Source of the DNA: Ga0077527 sp964486865
GTDB taxonomy: Bacteria; Pseudomonadota; Gammaproteobacteria; Burkholderiales; SG8-41
NCBI GenBank assembly: GCA_964486865.1
Contig: CAZAOZ010000012.1
Location: 3,147 to 67,146 of the forward strand
DNA: 64,000 bases
Direction of reading: 5' to 3'
Both the position numbers and the translations under genes were made by a program. The notes beneath the pieces are model-generated. The model had not been told where the DNA came from and ran no database searches. It worked only from the letters and a program-made list of their open reading frames with translations. This document shows, in pieces, positions 29,772 through 38,428 of this stretch (the first letter of the stretch is position 1; every line of letters starts with the position of its first letter).

Positions 29772-32444
29772 CTACGGCCGGCGCACGCGCACCGCCGCGA
29801 TGATTTTTGCCAGCCGCGCGCGCGAAGTCTCGTCCGGCCGCGCATGGGCCGCGGCGTCGAGCAGCCAGCGCTCGATGTCCGCAGCGCTGGTTGCGGCATT
29901 GTGCCGGCCTTCCATGGCGTCTTTCAGTGCGCGCAATTTCAGGTGTTGCCGGGCGGCGTGAAATTCCGCGGGGCTTTCCAGTCCGCACGCGATCTCCAGA
30001 TTCAGCAGGATGTCGGGCAAACCCTCGCCGGCATTTTTACCCGCCCTGGCGGCAGGCGCTGCGGCTGACGGGCCCACGCCCGCGAAACGCGCATTCAGTT
30101 TGCTGTTCCAGGCATCGGGAAAATGCGCAACGGCGTTCCACCGCGCTTCCAGGCTGACCGCCACGTCCTCGGACAGCGTGCCATTGGCATCCTCGGCATC
30201 CAGCAGTTTTTCGCGCTCTTCGCACAGCGCCATTTTCGTGATGAGTGCATCGTAGCGGGCTTGCGATGCGGCCACGGCCAGTTCGCCGAGCCGCCGCGTC
30301 ACGGCATCGCGCGCGGTGCGATAACGCGCGTCGATTTTTGCGGCGACTTCCCTGGGCGCTGCCGGGCTGGTACGCCAGGCAGTTTCAGCCTCAGCCATGG
30401 CGCGTTTGATGTCCGCGGCGATGGTGCCCTGCGTCAGCGCATTGAGCCGACTGATGATGTCTTCGCGCGCTTGCTGCGCGGCCGTGGATACGGCTTCCGT
30501 AGCGGCACGGGCAGCATCACGTGCCTTGAAAATGGAATCCGTAGCGGTCTTGAACGCACCCCATAGTGCGTTCTCGTCGCGTCGCGGCAGCGGCAGGGCT
30601 TTGGCCACCGCCTGCCACTCGGTTTGCAGCTTGCGCACTTTGCTCACGATGTCGCGCGCGGCCGCATCCGGGGCCGCCAGTGTTTTCGCTTCCGCCACCA
30701 GGGCCTCGCGCTGGCGGCGCGCTTCGGCATAGACATTCTGCAGCGGCCCCTCCAGCGCTTGTAGCGCTGCCGCGTAACGTAGGGGAAGCGCGTTGTCGCC
30801 TTTGAGCGCCTTGCGCGGCACCGTGTGCTCGATCGGCCCCAGCTTGCGCCACGCGCGTTGCGCGTCCTCCAGCGCATGCGCCACGGCGCGCCAGTCGGGT
30901 GCGGCGGCGGTCGTGGCCGGTGTTGCGGGCGCGGCAGGATCCGTGGGCGTGCCGTCCGGTACGGCAGGGAAAAATTTTGCCGCCGCCTCACCCAGAGCAG
31001 CGATGATGGCGACACGCGCCGCCAGATTCTCCGCGCGGGCCGACTTGAGTTTGTCCAGGTGCGCCGCCACCGGCACGTAGGCCGCCTTCAACGCCCCGTC
31101 AAAGGCCAGCCATACGGTTTGACTGGATGCACCGCCGAGCTTGTCCAGTTCTTTCCAGCGCTCGCGCAATTTTTCGATGGCTTCGGCATGCGCCTTGATG
31201 CTGATTTTGCCGGCAGCCTGTTCAGCGAGCGCCTGCGCCTCGGCCGCAAGCCGTTCGCGGCTTTGTCCGCCGCTCCAGCGTTGCCACTCGTGCAGGCGCT
31301 GCTGCTCGCGGCGCAGGGCATCGATGCGCAACGTGAATGCGGCGTTCGCTTGACCGCGCTTCAACGCCTGGTCGATCGCGCCCAGCAGACGCGTCAGGTC
31401 GGCCACATGCCCCGCTGCCTGTGCGGCTTCCGCCGCTTCGATATCGCGCTGCAGGGTATCCGCGTGTCGCTTGTTTTTTTGTGCCCGCTGCGCGCGCTCT
31501 TTGACGTTCAGCGCATCGTCTGCGCGTTGCCGCTCGTCATTGCTTGAATTTCGCCAGTCCGCAAAGCGGTGGGCCAGCACGGTGTGCAATTCACCGTCCG
31601 TGATCTCCGGAAACGCGCGCCACTGCTCAATGCGCGCTTTCTCATCGGCCGCGTCGGCAGCCTGCGGCGGTAACGATTGCAAAAATCCGGCACGCTCCAC
31701 CACACTGGACGCCAGCGCCAGCAACCGACTGCCGGCATCGGCTTTCTCGATACATCGCGCATCGCCGGCATCCGGCGGATGCTGCACGAGATCCAACAGA
31801 CTCACCGCCGGGGTTTCCGTATCGGCGGGCGCAAGTTCGGCCCGCGCCACGCCCGGCAGAATGGCTTGCAATGCAGCCATGCCCGCATCCACGGCGTCCA
31901 GCCATCGCGTGAGCGTTTGAGAGCGCTCGCCCTGCGCGCGCACGCGCACCCCGAGCTGCCCGCTCAACGCGGCAAATTCGCCCGGCAGGGCCGGATCGAT
32001 CAGCTCAGTATGCAAGGCGCTCCATGCGCGATCCAATTCCACCACATGATTGATGGGCACGACCTCCTGCCCGAGCAACGCGCGCGCGCCGGCGATCAAG
32101 GCCCGGGCTTCGGCATCGGCAAGGCGTGTCGCGTTGGCGGCGTCGTGGCGAGATTTCGCGGCGCGATACAGGCGCTTGTCCTGATCGCGAAAGTCGTGCA
32201 TGGCCTGCTTGAACGATTGCTCCTGCGTTAACGCCGCGATCGCGGCGAGTTTCAACGGCAAGCTGGGCGCCTGCTGCGCCAATTGCAGCAGCATGGCGTC
32301 GTCCGTTGCAGCGTCCCGGATGCGCTCCTGCCACGCCAGGTTCTCCTCGGCGGCGACACCCGCCGCTGCAGCATCGTCCGCGGCAGTGCTGGCGGGGGAA
32401 GCAGATTGCAAGTTGTTGTTTTTATTAAAAATTTTGTTAAGCAT
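29772..32444 (-). CDS. DUF349 repeat protein, largely helical
   Basis: An 890-residue cytosolic protein made mostly of charged, alanine-rich helices, with repeated W-K/W-R helical units such as AWRKLGPIEH, TEWQAVAKALP and RWKELDKLGG that mark DUF349 proteins. No catalytic motif is apparent. The role of the family is unknown to me beyond association with RNA or cell-envelope stress in some species. The gene is monocistronic; a 10-bp inverted repeat lies 28 bases upstream of the start. It forms a high-GC block between the Xre-Fic pair and the AT-richer restriction-modification genes. Confidence 0.85.
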   Translation of the reverse strand: MLNKIFNKNNNLQSASPASTAADDAAAAGVAAEENLAWQERIRDAATDDAMLLQLAQQAPSLPLKLAAIAALTQEQSFKQAMHDFRDQDKRLYRAAKSRHDAANATRLADAEARALIAGARALLGQEVVPINHVVELDRAWSALHTELIDPALPGEFAALSGQLGVRVRAQGERSQTLTRWLDAVDAGMAALQAILPGVARAELAPADTETPAVSLLDLVQHPPDAGDARCIEKADAGSRLLALASSVVERAGFLQSLPPQAADAADEKARIEQWRAFPEITDGELHTVLAHRFADWRNSSNDERQRADDALNVKERAQRAQKNKRHADTLQRDIEAAEAAQAAGHVADLTRLLGAIDQALKRGQANAAFTLRIDALRREQQRLHEWQRWSGGQSRERLAAEAQALAEQAAGKISIKAHAEAIEKLRERWKELDKLGGASSQTVWLAFDGALKAAYVPVAAHLDKLKSARAENLAARVAIIAALGEAAAKFFPAVPDGTPTDPAAPATPATTAAAPDWRAVAHALEDAQRAWRKLGPIEHTVPRKALKGDNALPLRYAAALQALEGPLQNVYAEARRQREALVAEAKTLAAPDAAARDIVSKVRKLQTEWQAVAKALPLPRRDENALWGAFKTATDSIFKARDAARAATEAVSTAAQQAREDIISRLNALTQGTIAADIKRAMAEAETAWRTSPAAPREVAAKIDARYRTARDAVTRRLGELAVAASQARYDALITKMALCEEREKLLDAEDANGTLSEDVAVSLEARWNAVAHFPDAWNSKLNARFAGVGPSAAAPAARAGKNAGEGLPDILLNLEIACGLESPAEFHAARQHLKLRALKDAMEGRHNAATSAADIERWLLDAAAHARPDETSRARLAKIIAAVRVRRP

Positions 32445-32471
32445 GGAGGCGGGCCTTGGGCGATGGCCCTG

Positions 32472-32503
32472 AAATACAGTGCTGACATTGTGACACTGTA
32501 TTT
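32472..32503. promoter_or_regulatory. Inverted repeat upstream of the DUF349 gene
   Basis: AAATACAGTG (32472-32481) and CACTGTATTT (32494-32503) are perfect complements around a 12-base centre, 28 bases before the ATG at 32444. It may be an operator or a 5'-UTR hairpin. Confidence 0.5.
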
Positions 32504-32660
32504 AATGGGTGGCGTCATTCGGGCAAGGAATGTCTCAGACATTTGAATCAAAGGGGCCGGGCACGACCTATCTAGCGACCCGGGGCAGCTCAGCCTGCCC
32601 CATTTCTTTATTTTTCTTTATTTTTCCTACGTCCCCATATCATTCCTTAGGCTGATTTGA

Positions 32661-33272
32661 TCACGGCGAAATGCCAACAACCACGAGAGGAACGGCTGGG
32701 ACACCTCGACCGTTGCGGATGACGTTGTAAAGCTCGCCTTCGTAGTACCCGGGCCCGGAAGACATATGTTGTTGCAATGCCTTCATAGGCAAGATTTCGA
32801 TTCCAACGTCGATCTGGTCACGTACGTAAAACGCCAGATGCTTGACGAATAAATCGTAGGCGACGAAAGAGTATTTACCGAATTGAACTTCAATCGCCAC
32901 ACGGTCCTTAACAAAATCCGTCTGGTTGTAACTAAGGATAGGCGTTAACCCGGCTTTTTCGATTTCATGCTTTTGTTCATTGGCGGTCTGCGTCAATGTC
33001 TGACGAATCAACTTTTCGTCGTGTGTAACCCAATAGGTCACACGGCTTTCTTGCCACCCGCGCGCTTTGAGTAGGCTCCCAAAGCTGCTGTTCATGTCTA
33101 TCGGGCTGTATTTCAGTTGCCCTTTCATGCGCACTTCTTTGCTAACTTTTGTGCGGCAAGCCGTGGCGTCGACAGCTTCGATAACCGCTTTGATTTCGGT
33201 CCACAGCTTCTTCTTGTGAACAAGCAAATATTCAAGCCCGTTTAGATGCGAATAAGTCTTGACGATCTTCAT
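32661..33272 (-). CDS. BglII/BstYI-family type II restriction endonuclease
   Basis: A 203-residue protein. The active-site residues fit BglII: Asp119, Glu128 and Gln130 (KDRVAIEVQFGK) have the same spacing as BglII Asp84, Glu93 and Gln95. The following FVAYDLFVKHLAFYVRDQIDVGIE is also typical. Enzymes of this group cut GATC-centred sites such as AGATCT or RGATCY; the precise site cannot be read. The ATG at 33272 overlaps the methyltransferase stop by four bases (ATGA). Base composition is AT-richer than the surroundings, indicating acquisition. Confidence 0.9.
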   Translation of the reverse strand: MKIVKTYSHLNGLEYLLVHKKKLWTEIKAVIEAVDATACRTKVSKEVRMKGQLKYSPIDMNSSFGSLLKARGWQESRVTYWVTHDEKLIRQTLTQTANEQKHEIEKAGLTPILSYNQTDFVKDRVAIEVQFGKYSFVAYDLFVKHLAFYVRDQIDVGIEILPMKALQQHMSSGPGYYEGELYNVIRNGRGVPAVPLVVVGISP

Positions 33273-34273
33273 GATTTTCCCGCGTAAGTCCTTCGTTCTT
33301 GAAGCAATCGGTATTGAACGCCCTGATCGGGTTGCTCCCGCTCGATTGGCGCTGGCCGCCAAGGGTTTTTCGTCAAACTATTCCCTGCTTTTTGCGGGTC
33401 GTATACCGGCGTGTTCATTTCCCTGACTGGCAAGCGGCCCTCTATCGCCTGCAAGATACGTTGATGGGCGATTTTTACGTATTCAGGCATTTTCTCCACA
33501 CCGCAACCGCGCCTCTTGTTTCTCACTGCCGCAGCAACCGACGTGCCAACTCCCGCGAACGGATCAAAAATCATGTCACCCGGTTCAGTAAGCGACAGCA
33601 ACAACCGTTCGACCAGTTCAATGGGAAATTGACACGGGTGACTGGTTTTTTCAACATGATTATTTTTCACGTTGGGAAAGATCCACACATCTCCGGGGTT
33701 TTTCCCGAGAGGATTGCCCGAAAGCTGTCCGGATTTCGGGCCTTTAAAGTATTTTTTGCCGGGATATTTCTGTGGAACCCGGATAGGGTCAAGGCCGAAG
33801 GTGTAATCATCAGTCTTGGTAAACCACAAGATGGTTTCATATCGGCCGGACAGCCGCCGCGAACAGTGCAATCCGTGTTCAAAATGCCAGACGATACGAT
33901 TTCTCAATTTCAATCCATGCTTGGCGAAGGCCGGGTATAACGCAATGTCAAGCGGCACAATCGCTCCACCGCTGACGTAATTGCCCACCTGCCAACAAAT
34001 GCTACCGCGCGGCGACAGGACTCGGACACATTCGTCGATAACCTCTCCTTGCCATGCAAGATAGGCTTCTAAATTTTCCCGCTTTTCATACTTTTTCCCA
34101 AGGTTGTAAGGCGGGGATGTCACCACAAGCTGCGCTGCTTCATCAGGCATTCCACGCATGAACTCGACACAGTCGCCCTGATGAAAAACAGCTTGATGTC
34201 TAGCTGAGTATTCCGATGCGATCAGCAGCTTTACTGGATGTTTGCCGTTAGGCGGGAGATTTTCGCGTTTCAT
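33269..34273 (-). CDS. Type II DNA methyltransferase (N4-cytosine/N6-adenine, beta class)
   Basis: A 334-residue methyltransferase with catalytic motif TSPPYN (residues 52-57) preceding the AdoMet motif DPFAGVGTS (237-245), the beta-class order. SPPY rather than DPPY favours N4-cytosine methylation. It protects the host against the overlapping endonuclease and is transcribed first, which helps establish protection. The start ATG at 34273 has GGCGGGAG upstream. Confidence 0.92.
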   Translation of the reverse strand: MKRENLPPNGKHPVKLLIASEYSARHQAVFHQGDCVEFMRGMPDEAAQLVVTSPPYNLGKKYEKRENLEAYLAWQGEVIDECVRVLSPRGSICWQVGNYVSGGAIVPLDIALYPAFAKHGLKLRNRIVWHFEHGLHCSRRLSGRYETILWFTKTDDYTFGLDPIRVPQKYPGKKYFKGPKSGQLSGNPLGKNPGDVWIFPNVKNNHVEKTSHPCQFPIELVERLLLSLTEPGDMIFDPFAGVGTSVAAAVRNKRRGCGVEKMPEYVKIAHQRILQAIEGRLPVREMNTPVYDPQKAGNSLTKNPWRPAPIEREQPDQGVQYRLLQERRTYAGKS

Positions 34274-34368
34274 ACCTTATTTGGATCATCGCGTGAGAGT
34301 GTGGGTGATTTTGAGGCATTTTAAGACATCAAAATTACCAGAGGGGGATTCTTTTCCGAGAGGGAATA

Positions 34369-34428
34369 CCAAGGGTCAAAGTCAGCATTCTCTTCTTCTC
34401 CAAAAAAGAACGCTGACTCTGACCCTGG
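34369..34428. repeat. REP-like imperfect inverted repeat
   Basis: The left arm (34369-34391, centred on GGGTCAAAGTCAGC) and right arm (34407-34428, GCTGACTCTGACCC) pair with three mismatches and one bulge around a 15-base loop. The GGGTCAGAGTC core is the kind of sequence found in REP elements associated with tyrosine transposases, but no such gene is here. It lies between the restriction-modification genes and the Bug gene at 34470. Confidence 0.6.
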
Positions 34429-34469
34429 TGTTTCTTGTAACGATCATCAATGGCACGTCAGGCCGATCC

Positions 34470-35486
34470 CTATTTTTCGAGTGTGACGTTCGCCTCGACA
34501 ATGATCCGTCCGAACTTGGCAGACTCGGCACGGATAAATTCCCGGAACTGCTCGGGTGAGGTTGGCGAAGGTTCGAAGCCGGATTGACGCAGCTTGACCA
34601 CCACCTCGGGCACCTTCAGGGCATGAACAGCGGCCGCATTCACTGCCTTCATGATCTCCGGCGGCATACCGGCTGGTGCCATCATGCCGAAGAAATTTAC
34701 CACCTCGAACCCCGCCAGCCCGGGCGTGTCTGAAATCGGGGGCACTTTGGGCAAGGCCGACACCCGGCTTGACGAGGTCACGCCGAGCGCCCGCAGGCGT
34801 CCGCTTTCGATGAATGGCAATGCCGCACCGATACTGACAAAGGTCATCGTAATGTGCTTACCGACCACATCGGCGATCTGCGGAGCCGCACCCTTGTAAG
34901 GCACATGGGTGATACGAACCCCCGCCATCTTGTTGAACAACTCGCCAGTGAGTTGTTGCGGGTTGCCAATGCCGCTCGATGAGAAGGTAAGTTTGGCGGG
35001 ATTGTCCCGAGCGTAGGTAATCAGTTCCGCCACTGTCTTGGCAGGCACGTCCGGATGCACTGCCAGCACATTCGGTACGCGCACCATCAGGGTCACTGGC
35101 GCGAGTTCTGTTTCCCAGTCATACGCCATCGGCTTGTACAAATGCGGATTGACTGCCACCTCACCGGAATTGGCGAGCAACGTATAGCCGTCAGGCTTGG
35201 ACTTGGCGACCGCACCGGTACCGATCATGCCGCTTGCACCCGCGCGGTTTTCGACCACAATCGGCACTCCAAGCGATTGGCGCATCTGCTCAGCAAGCAG
35301 TCGCGCCGTGAGGTCAGTGCCGCCGCCGGCCGGAAACGCGACGATCATCCGTATAAGCTGGTTAGGATAGGTGGCAGTTTGCGCGATCACCGTCCCTGCC
35401 GTTGGCAACAGCACCAGTAGCAACAGCAGGCGCGCCCCGTACAATGAACAAAACGGAACAGACACCTTCGATTTCGAGCGATTCAT
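34470..35486 (-). CDS. Bug/TctC-family solute-binding protein (9)
   Basis: A 338-residue exported receptor. The ATG at 35486 has GAGGAGG about ten bases upstream; the leader includes a long hydrophobic run (LLLLLVLLPTAG) ending near VIAQT. Ligand loops are VAFPAGGGTDLTAR and ENRAGASGMIGTG. It follows the uronate-dehydrogenase-like gene by 29 bases on the same strand, so it may import the corresponding sugar acid. Confidence 0.92.
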   Translation of the reverse strand: MNRSKSKVSVPFCSLYGARLLLLLVLLPTAGTVIAQTATYPNQLIRMIVAFPAGGGTDLTARLLAEQMRQSLGVPIVVENRAGASGMIGTGAVAKSKPDGYTLLANSGEVAVNPHLYKPMAYDWETELAPVTLMVRVPNVLAVHPDVPAKTVAELITYARDNPAKLTFSSSGIGNPQQLTGELFNKMAGVRITHVPYKGAAPQIADVVGKHITMTFVSIGAALPFIESGRLRALGVTSSSRVSALPKVPPISDTPGLAGFEVVNFFGMMAPAGMPPEIMKAVNAAAVHALKVPEVVVKLRQSGFEPSPTSPEQFREFIRAESAKFGRIIVEANVTLEK

Positions 35487-35515
35487 CGCTACTGCCCTCC
35501 TCTGGAAACAACAAG

Positions 35516-36316
35516 TCATTTGGCAGTGCAGTATGCACCACCGTGAAATTCACCCGCGGGGTCCCCGGGCAATGGCACGATGTGGCCCACCTCGCCGGAA
35601 TAATCCTCTGCGTTGTCGCGCGGCACGAAGCCCAGCCGCACCGCGTCAGGACTTGTCCACTTTGCCCGGGTATTTGCCGAGACGCCATAGACTATTGCGA
35701 AACCATAGTCCGGAGCCTCGATTGCACAGCGCGCCAGTTCAGCCATATCGCGGTGACTGATCCAGGTGGTTAGCTGGCGCCCATCCTCGGGTTTCTCACG
35801 GAAGGAACCAATCCGCAAGCAGGCAATAGTCATGGCGTATTTGTCCACATACAACCTTGCGAGTGCTTCGCCGAAAACTTTCGACACGCCGTAGCGTGAA
35901 TCGGGACGCACAGGCTCCTCGATGCCAACCATGTCTGCCTTATTGCAAAAACCGATCGCGTGGTTGGAGCTGGCAAACACGATACGGCGCACACCTGCCG
36001 CCCGCGCCGCCTCGAACAACTGGATGGTCGCCACGATATTGTTGGGCAGGATGGTTTCCCAAGGGCCTTCTCGTGGAATTCCGGCCAAATGCACAATGCA
36101 GTCGACATCGCGCACGGCTTCGGCGGCCAGCAGCGGATCTTTCAGGTCACCGCACAGAGTTTCATTCGCGGCGTCGGTGGTGATCACCGGAACCCGGTCC
36201 ACCAGACGCAGTTGCGCGTAGCGGCCAGCCAGCGCACTCCGCAGGCAACGGCCAATGCCCCCGGCTGCGCCGGTAATGAGGACACGATGCGGTCTGGCTG
36301 GTGAACTTTCGATCAT
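35516..36316 (-). CDS. Uronate-dehydrogenase-like SDR (NAD-dependent epimerase/dehydratase family)
   Basis: A 266-residue extended short-chain dehydrogenase. It has the NAD motif ITGAAGGIGRCLR, the DLKD nucleotide-pocket Asp, catalytic YGVSK (Tyr-x3-Lys), and the RIGSFREKPEDGRQLTTWISHRD segment characteristic of uronate dehydrogenases, which oxidise D-galacturonate or D-glucuronate to aldarolactones. Together with the adjacent Bug gene it suggests uronic-acid use. Specificity is inferred from segment similarity only. Confidence 0.85.
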   Translation of the reverse strand: MIESSPARPHRVLITGAAGGIGRCLRSALAGRYAQLRLVDRVPVITTDAANETLCGDLKDPLLAAEAVRDVDCIVHLAGIPREGPWETILPNNIVATIQLFEAARAAGVRRIVFASSNHAIGFCNKADMVGIEEPVRPDSRYGVSKVFGEALARLYVDKYAMTIACLRIGSFREKPEDGRQLTTWISHRDMAELARCAIEAPDYGFAIVYGVSANTRAKWTSPDAVRLGFVPRDNAEDYSGEVGHIVPLPGDPAGEFHGGAYCTAK

Positions 36317-36439
36317 TGCAACCCCTCCGTACGTTCAGGCCGGTCTCAATCAAACGTGCCGGATTGGATTTTTATCAAGCAACCCGCCGCCCGATCAGCC
36401 TTACCGACAACCGCAACCCCGCCGCACCCAGAATCACCA

Positions 36440-37096
36440 TCAAACCGCATACCAAAACACCGCCACAAAATGACAAACCGACCCCAGCACCACAAACAGG
36501 TGCCAGATGAAATGCGCGTAGCGCATGCGGTAGTCGTAGTGGAAAAACACCACGCCGAAGGTATAGGCCAGTCCGCCCGCCAGCAGCCACAGCAATCCGG
36601 GAACGGGCACCACGCTCAGCATGGGTTTGATCGCGACGATCACCAGCCAGCCCATCAGCAGATACAGCGCGACGGACAGGTTCTGGTATTTGGGACCGTG
36701 TATGGATTTGAGCAGGATGCCGATCAGCGCCAGGCTCCATACCACGCCGAACAGGCTCCAGCCCCAGGCGCCGTTCAATACGCCCAGCGTGAACGGCGTG
36801 TAGGTCCCGGCGATCAGCAGGAATATGGCGCAATGGTCGAGCACCATGAATACCCGCTTGGCCTTGCCCGCCGGCAACACGTGATAAATCACCGACGACA
36901 GGTAGAGCAGCAGCAGCGTCGCACCGAAGATGGCCGCGCCGACCACCGCCGAGGTGCTGCCGGTGCGCGCCGCGCCGATGACGAGTACGGGTATGGCCAC
37001 GATGGACGCGATCAGGGCTACGCCGTGGCTGACGGCGTTGGCGATTTCTTCGCCGAAGGCCTGGGGCCGGTCGAACGCAGCGGTGTGATTACTCAT
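36440..37096 (-). CDS. Hemolysin III / PAQR-family membrane protein
   Basis: A 218-residue integral membrane protein with seven hydrophobic segments. The family signature residues are present: the SAVYHVLP-like SSVIYHVLPAGKA, FMVLDHCAIFLLIAGTYTP and the C-terminal AHFIWHLFVVLGSVCHF with the zinc-site histidines. PAQR proteins are thought to be metal-dependent hydrolases. Either ATG (37102 or 37096) is possible; I use the second because MSNHTA is the usual form. Confidence 0.9.
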   Translation of the reverse strand: MSNHTAAFDRPQAFGEEIANAVSHGVALIASIVAIPVLVIGAARTGSTSAVVGAAIFGATLLLLYLSSVIYHVLPAGKAKRVFMVLDHCAIFLLIAGTYTPFTLGVLNGAWGWSLFGVVWSLALIGILLKSIHGPKYQNLSVALYLLMGWLVIVAIKPMLSVVPVPGLLWLLAGGLAYTFGVVFFHYDYRMRYAHFIWHLFVVLGSVCHFVAVFWYAV

Positions 37097-37194
37097 GTGC
37101 AATTACTCACTTACGATGTCCCATTTGCCGATGATCCGGCCTGTCGCAGCTGACGGAGCAGCGCTCAGTCGCATGATAAGACACCTGCGCGCCT

Positions 37195-37638
37195 TCAGCA
37201 CTGCGCGCAGTTATCCACCGGCAGCCCGCGTTTGAGCCAGCCCGGCCCCGCAGCGCTGCCGACCATGCCTTCCTTGACGTTGTAAACCTGCGTGAAACCC
37301 TGCGCCCTGAGAAACTCCTGGGCGCGGGAGGTGCGACTGCCGGTGCGACAGATGAGCGCGACCGGCGCCGTCTTGTCGCCGCCCACCATCTGCAGCACGG
37401 ATTGCAGCAGTACTTGCGGCCCGCGGTAGAAATCCACGCGCCCCGCCCCCGGCGCGACGCCGGTCTGCCGCCATTCCGGCGACGTGCGGATGTCGATCAG
37501 CATCATCTTGCCGGCACTCGCCGCCGCATACGCCTGCGGCGCCGAGATGTCGGGCTCGGCCCGGCTCAGGGGCGCAGCGAGAATGAGTAAACCAGGCAAT
37601 GCGCCGAGCAGCAGTTTGCGCAAGTGGCGGAGGAGCAT
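37195..37638 (-). CDS. Exported single-domain rhodanese
   Basis: A 147-residue protein with a signal peptide (MLLRHLRKLLLGALPGLLIL, ending near SRAEP) and one rhodanese domain. MLIDIRTSPEWRQTG begins the domain and the catalytic loop is CRTGSRTS. It ends in a Cys pair (CAQC). It should act on sulfane sulfur or as a thiol carrier in the periplasm. It stands alone on the minus strand between hemolysin III and the Xre module. Confidence 0.87.
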   Translation of the reverse strand: MLLRHLRKLLLGALPGLLILAAPLSRAEPDISAPQAYAAASAGKMMLIDIRTSPEWRQTGVAPGAGRVDFYRGPQVLLQSVLQMVGGDKTAPVALICRTGSRTSRAQEFLRAQGFTQVYNVKEGMVGSAAGPGWLKRGLPVDNCAQC

Positions 37639-37672
37639 TACGGCACCCAGAAGCGCGACGACGCAAAATATT

Positions 37673-37879
37673 TCAAAGCTTGCGGGCCTTGCCGGACTTG
37701 AACTCCGTACGCGCGCTTGTAATCAGGCTATCAAGTTTTCCCGTCTTGAGATCGGCTGCGATCTGACGATCCCATGCCTGAGCGTCGAACTTGCGCAGCG
37801 TTTCCGTGTTCATCACGCCCAGGCCATGGATACCGCGGGCGGTCTTGAACATCTCTTTGCGCAATCGCTTATTGACCAT
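37673..37879 (-). CDS. Small protein of an Xre two-gene module (antitoxin-like)
   Basis: A 68-residue basic protein: KRLRKEMFKTARG at the start, then WDRQIAADLKTGKLDSLI and SARTEFKSGKARKL at the end. That C-terminal pattern is common in small proteins of toxin-antitoxin loci. It lies 24 bases downstream of the Xre gene. The frame begins at a TTG (37891), but the ATG at 37879 is preferred. I cannot tell whether it is the toxin or an accessory protein. Confidence 0.6.
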   Translation of the reverse strand: MVNKRLRKEMFKTARGIHGLGVMNTETLRKFDAQAWDRQIAADLKTGKLDSLITSARTEFKSGKARKL

Positions 37880-37903
37880 GATAGTACTCAATGTCCCGGC
37901 TTC

Positions 37904-38188
37904 TCACGCCGCCACACGCACACCCACCGAGATACCCGCCTTGGCGCACAGCCCGACGAGGTAATCGAGCGACAGCAACTCGACTTTGCCGCGCACGATT
38001 TCCGACACGCGCGGCTGCGTCACGCCGAGGCGCTTTGCCGTTTGCGCCTGGGTCAATTCTTCGTGTTCCATCCAGACGCGCAGGGCTTCCGCGAGTTTCG
38101 CGCGCAGCAGCATCACTTCCGCCTCATGCGGTGGAAAGCCGAGATCGCGGAAAATGTTTCCGCTGGATTCAGTCATCTTTGCGGCCAT
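37904..38188 (-). CDS. Xre-family regulator of the HigA/COG5606 type
   Basis: A 94-residue helix-turn-helix protein. The sequence EELTQAQTAKRLGVTQPRVSEIVRGK is a clear Xre DNA-binding motif, followed by LLSLDYLVGLCAKAGI, as in antitoxins usually paired with a phage Gp49-like toxin. That toxin gene is not present; a different small gene follows instead. The ATG at 38188 has AAAAGGAG upstream. A perfect 16-bp palindrome 65 bases upstream is the probable operator. Confidence 0.88.
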   Translation of the reverse strand: MAAKMTESSGNIFRDLGFPPHEAEVMLLRAKLAEALRVWMEHEELTQAQTAKRLGVTQPRVSEIVRGKVELLSLDYLVGLCAKAGISVGVRVAA

Positions 38189-38252
38189 GTTTGGCTCCTT
38201 TTGCAAATTCCTGTGCATTTCCGATGACCCGCATGAGCTTCATTGGATGATT

Positions 38253-38268
38253 ATACGAATATTCGTAT
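38253..38268. promoter_or_regulatory. Palindromic operator of the Xre module
   Basis: ATACGAATATTCGTAT is a perfect 16-base palindrome in the leader of the Xre gene. Its symmetry and position fit dimeric Xre autorepression. Confidence 0.75.
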
Positions 38269-38428
38269 GTCAATCAAGCCGGGGTTCAGGCACAACAGCT
38301 GCCTTGCATGGAAATCGCATGCAATTAATTGTTTTTATTTATTTTTCTTACAAACTTGCCGGATTGAAGCAGTGCTTCTGGTCCCGGCTTGCGCGGGATG
38401 ACGGGATGATATCCCGCGCCGCCGTTGC

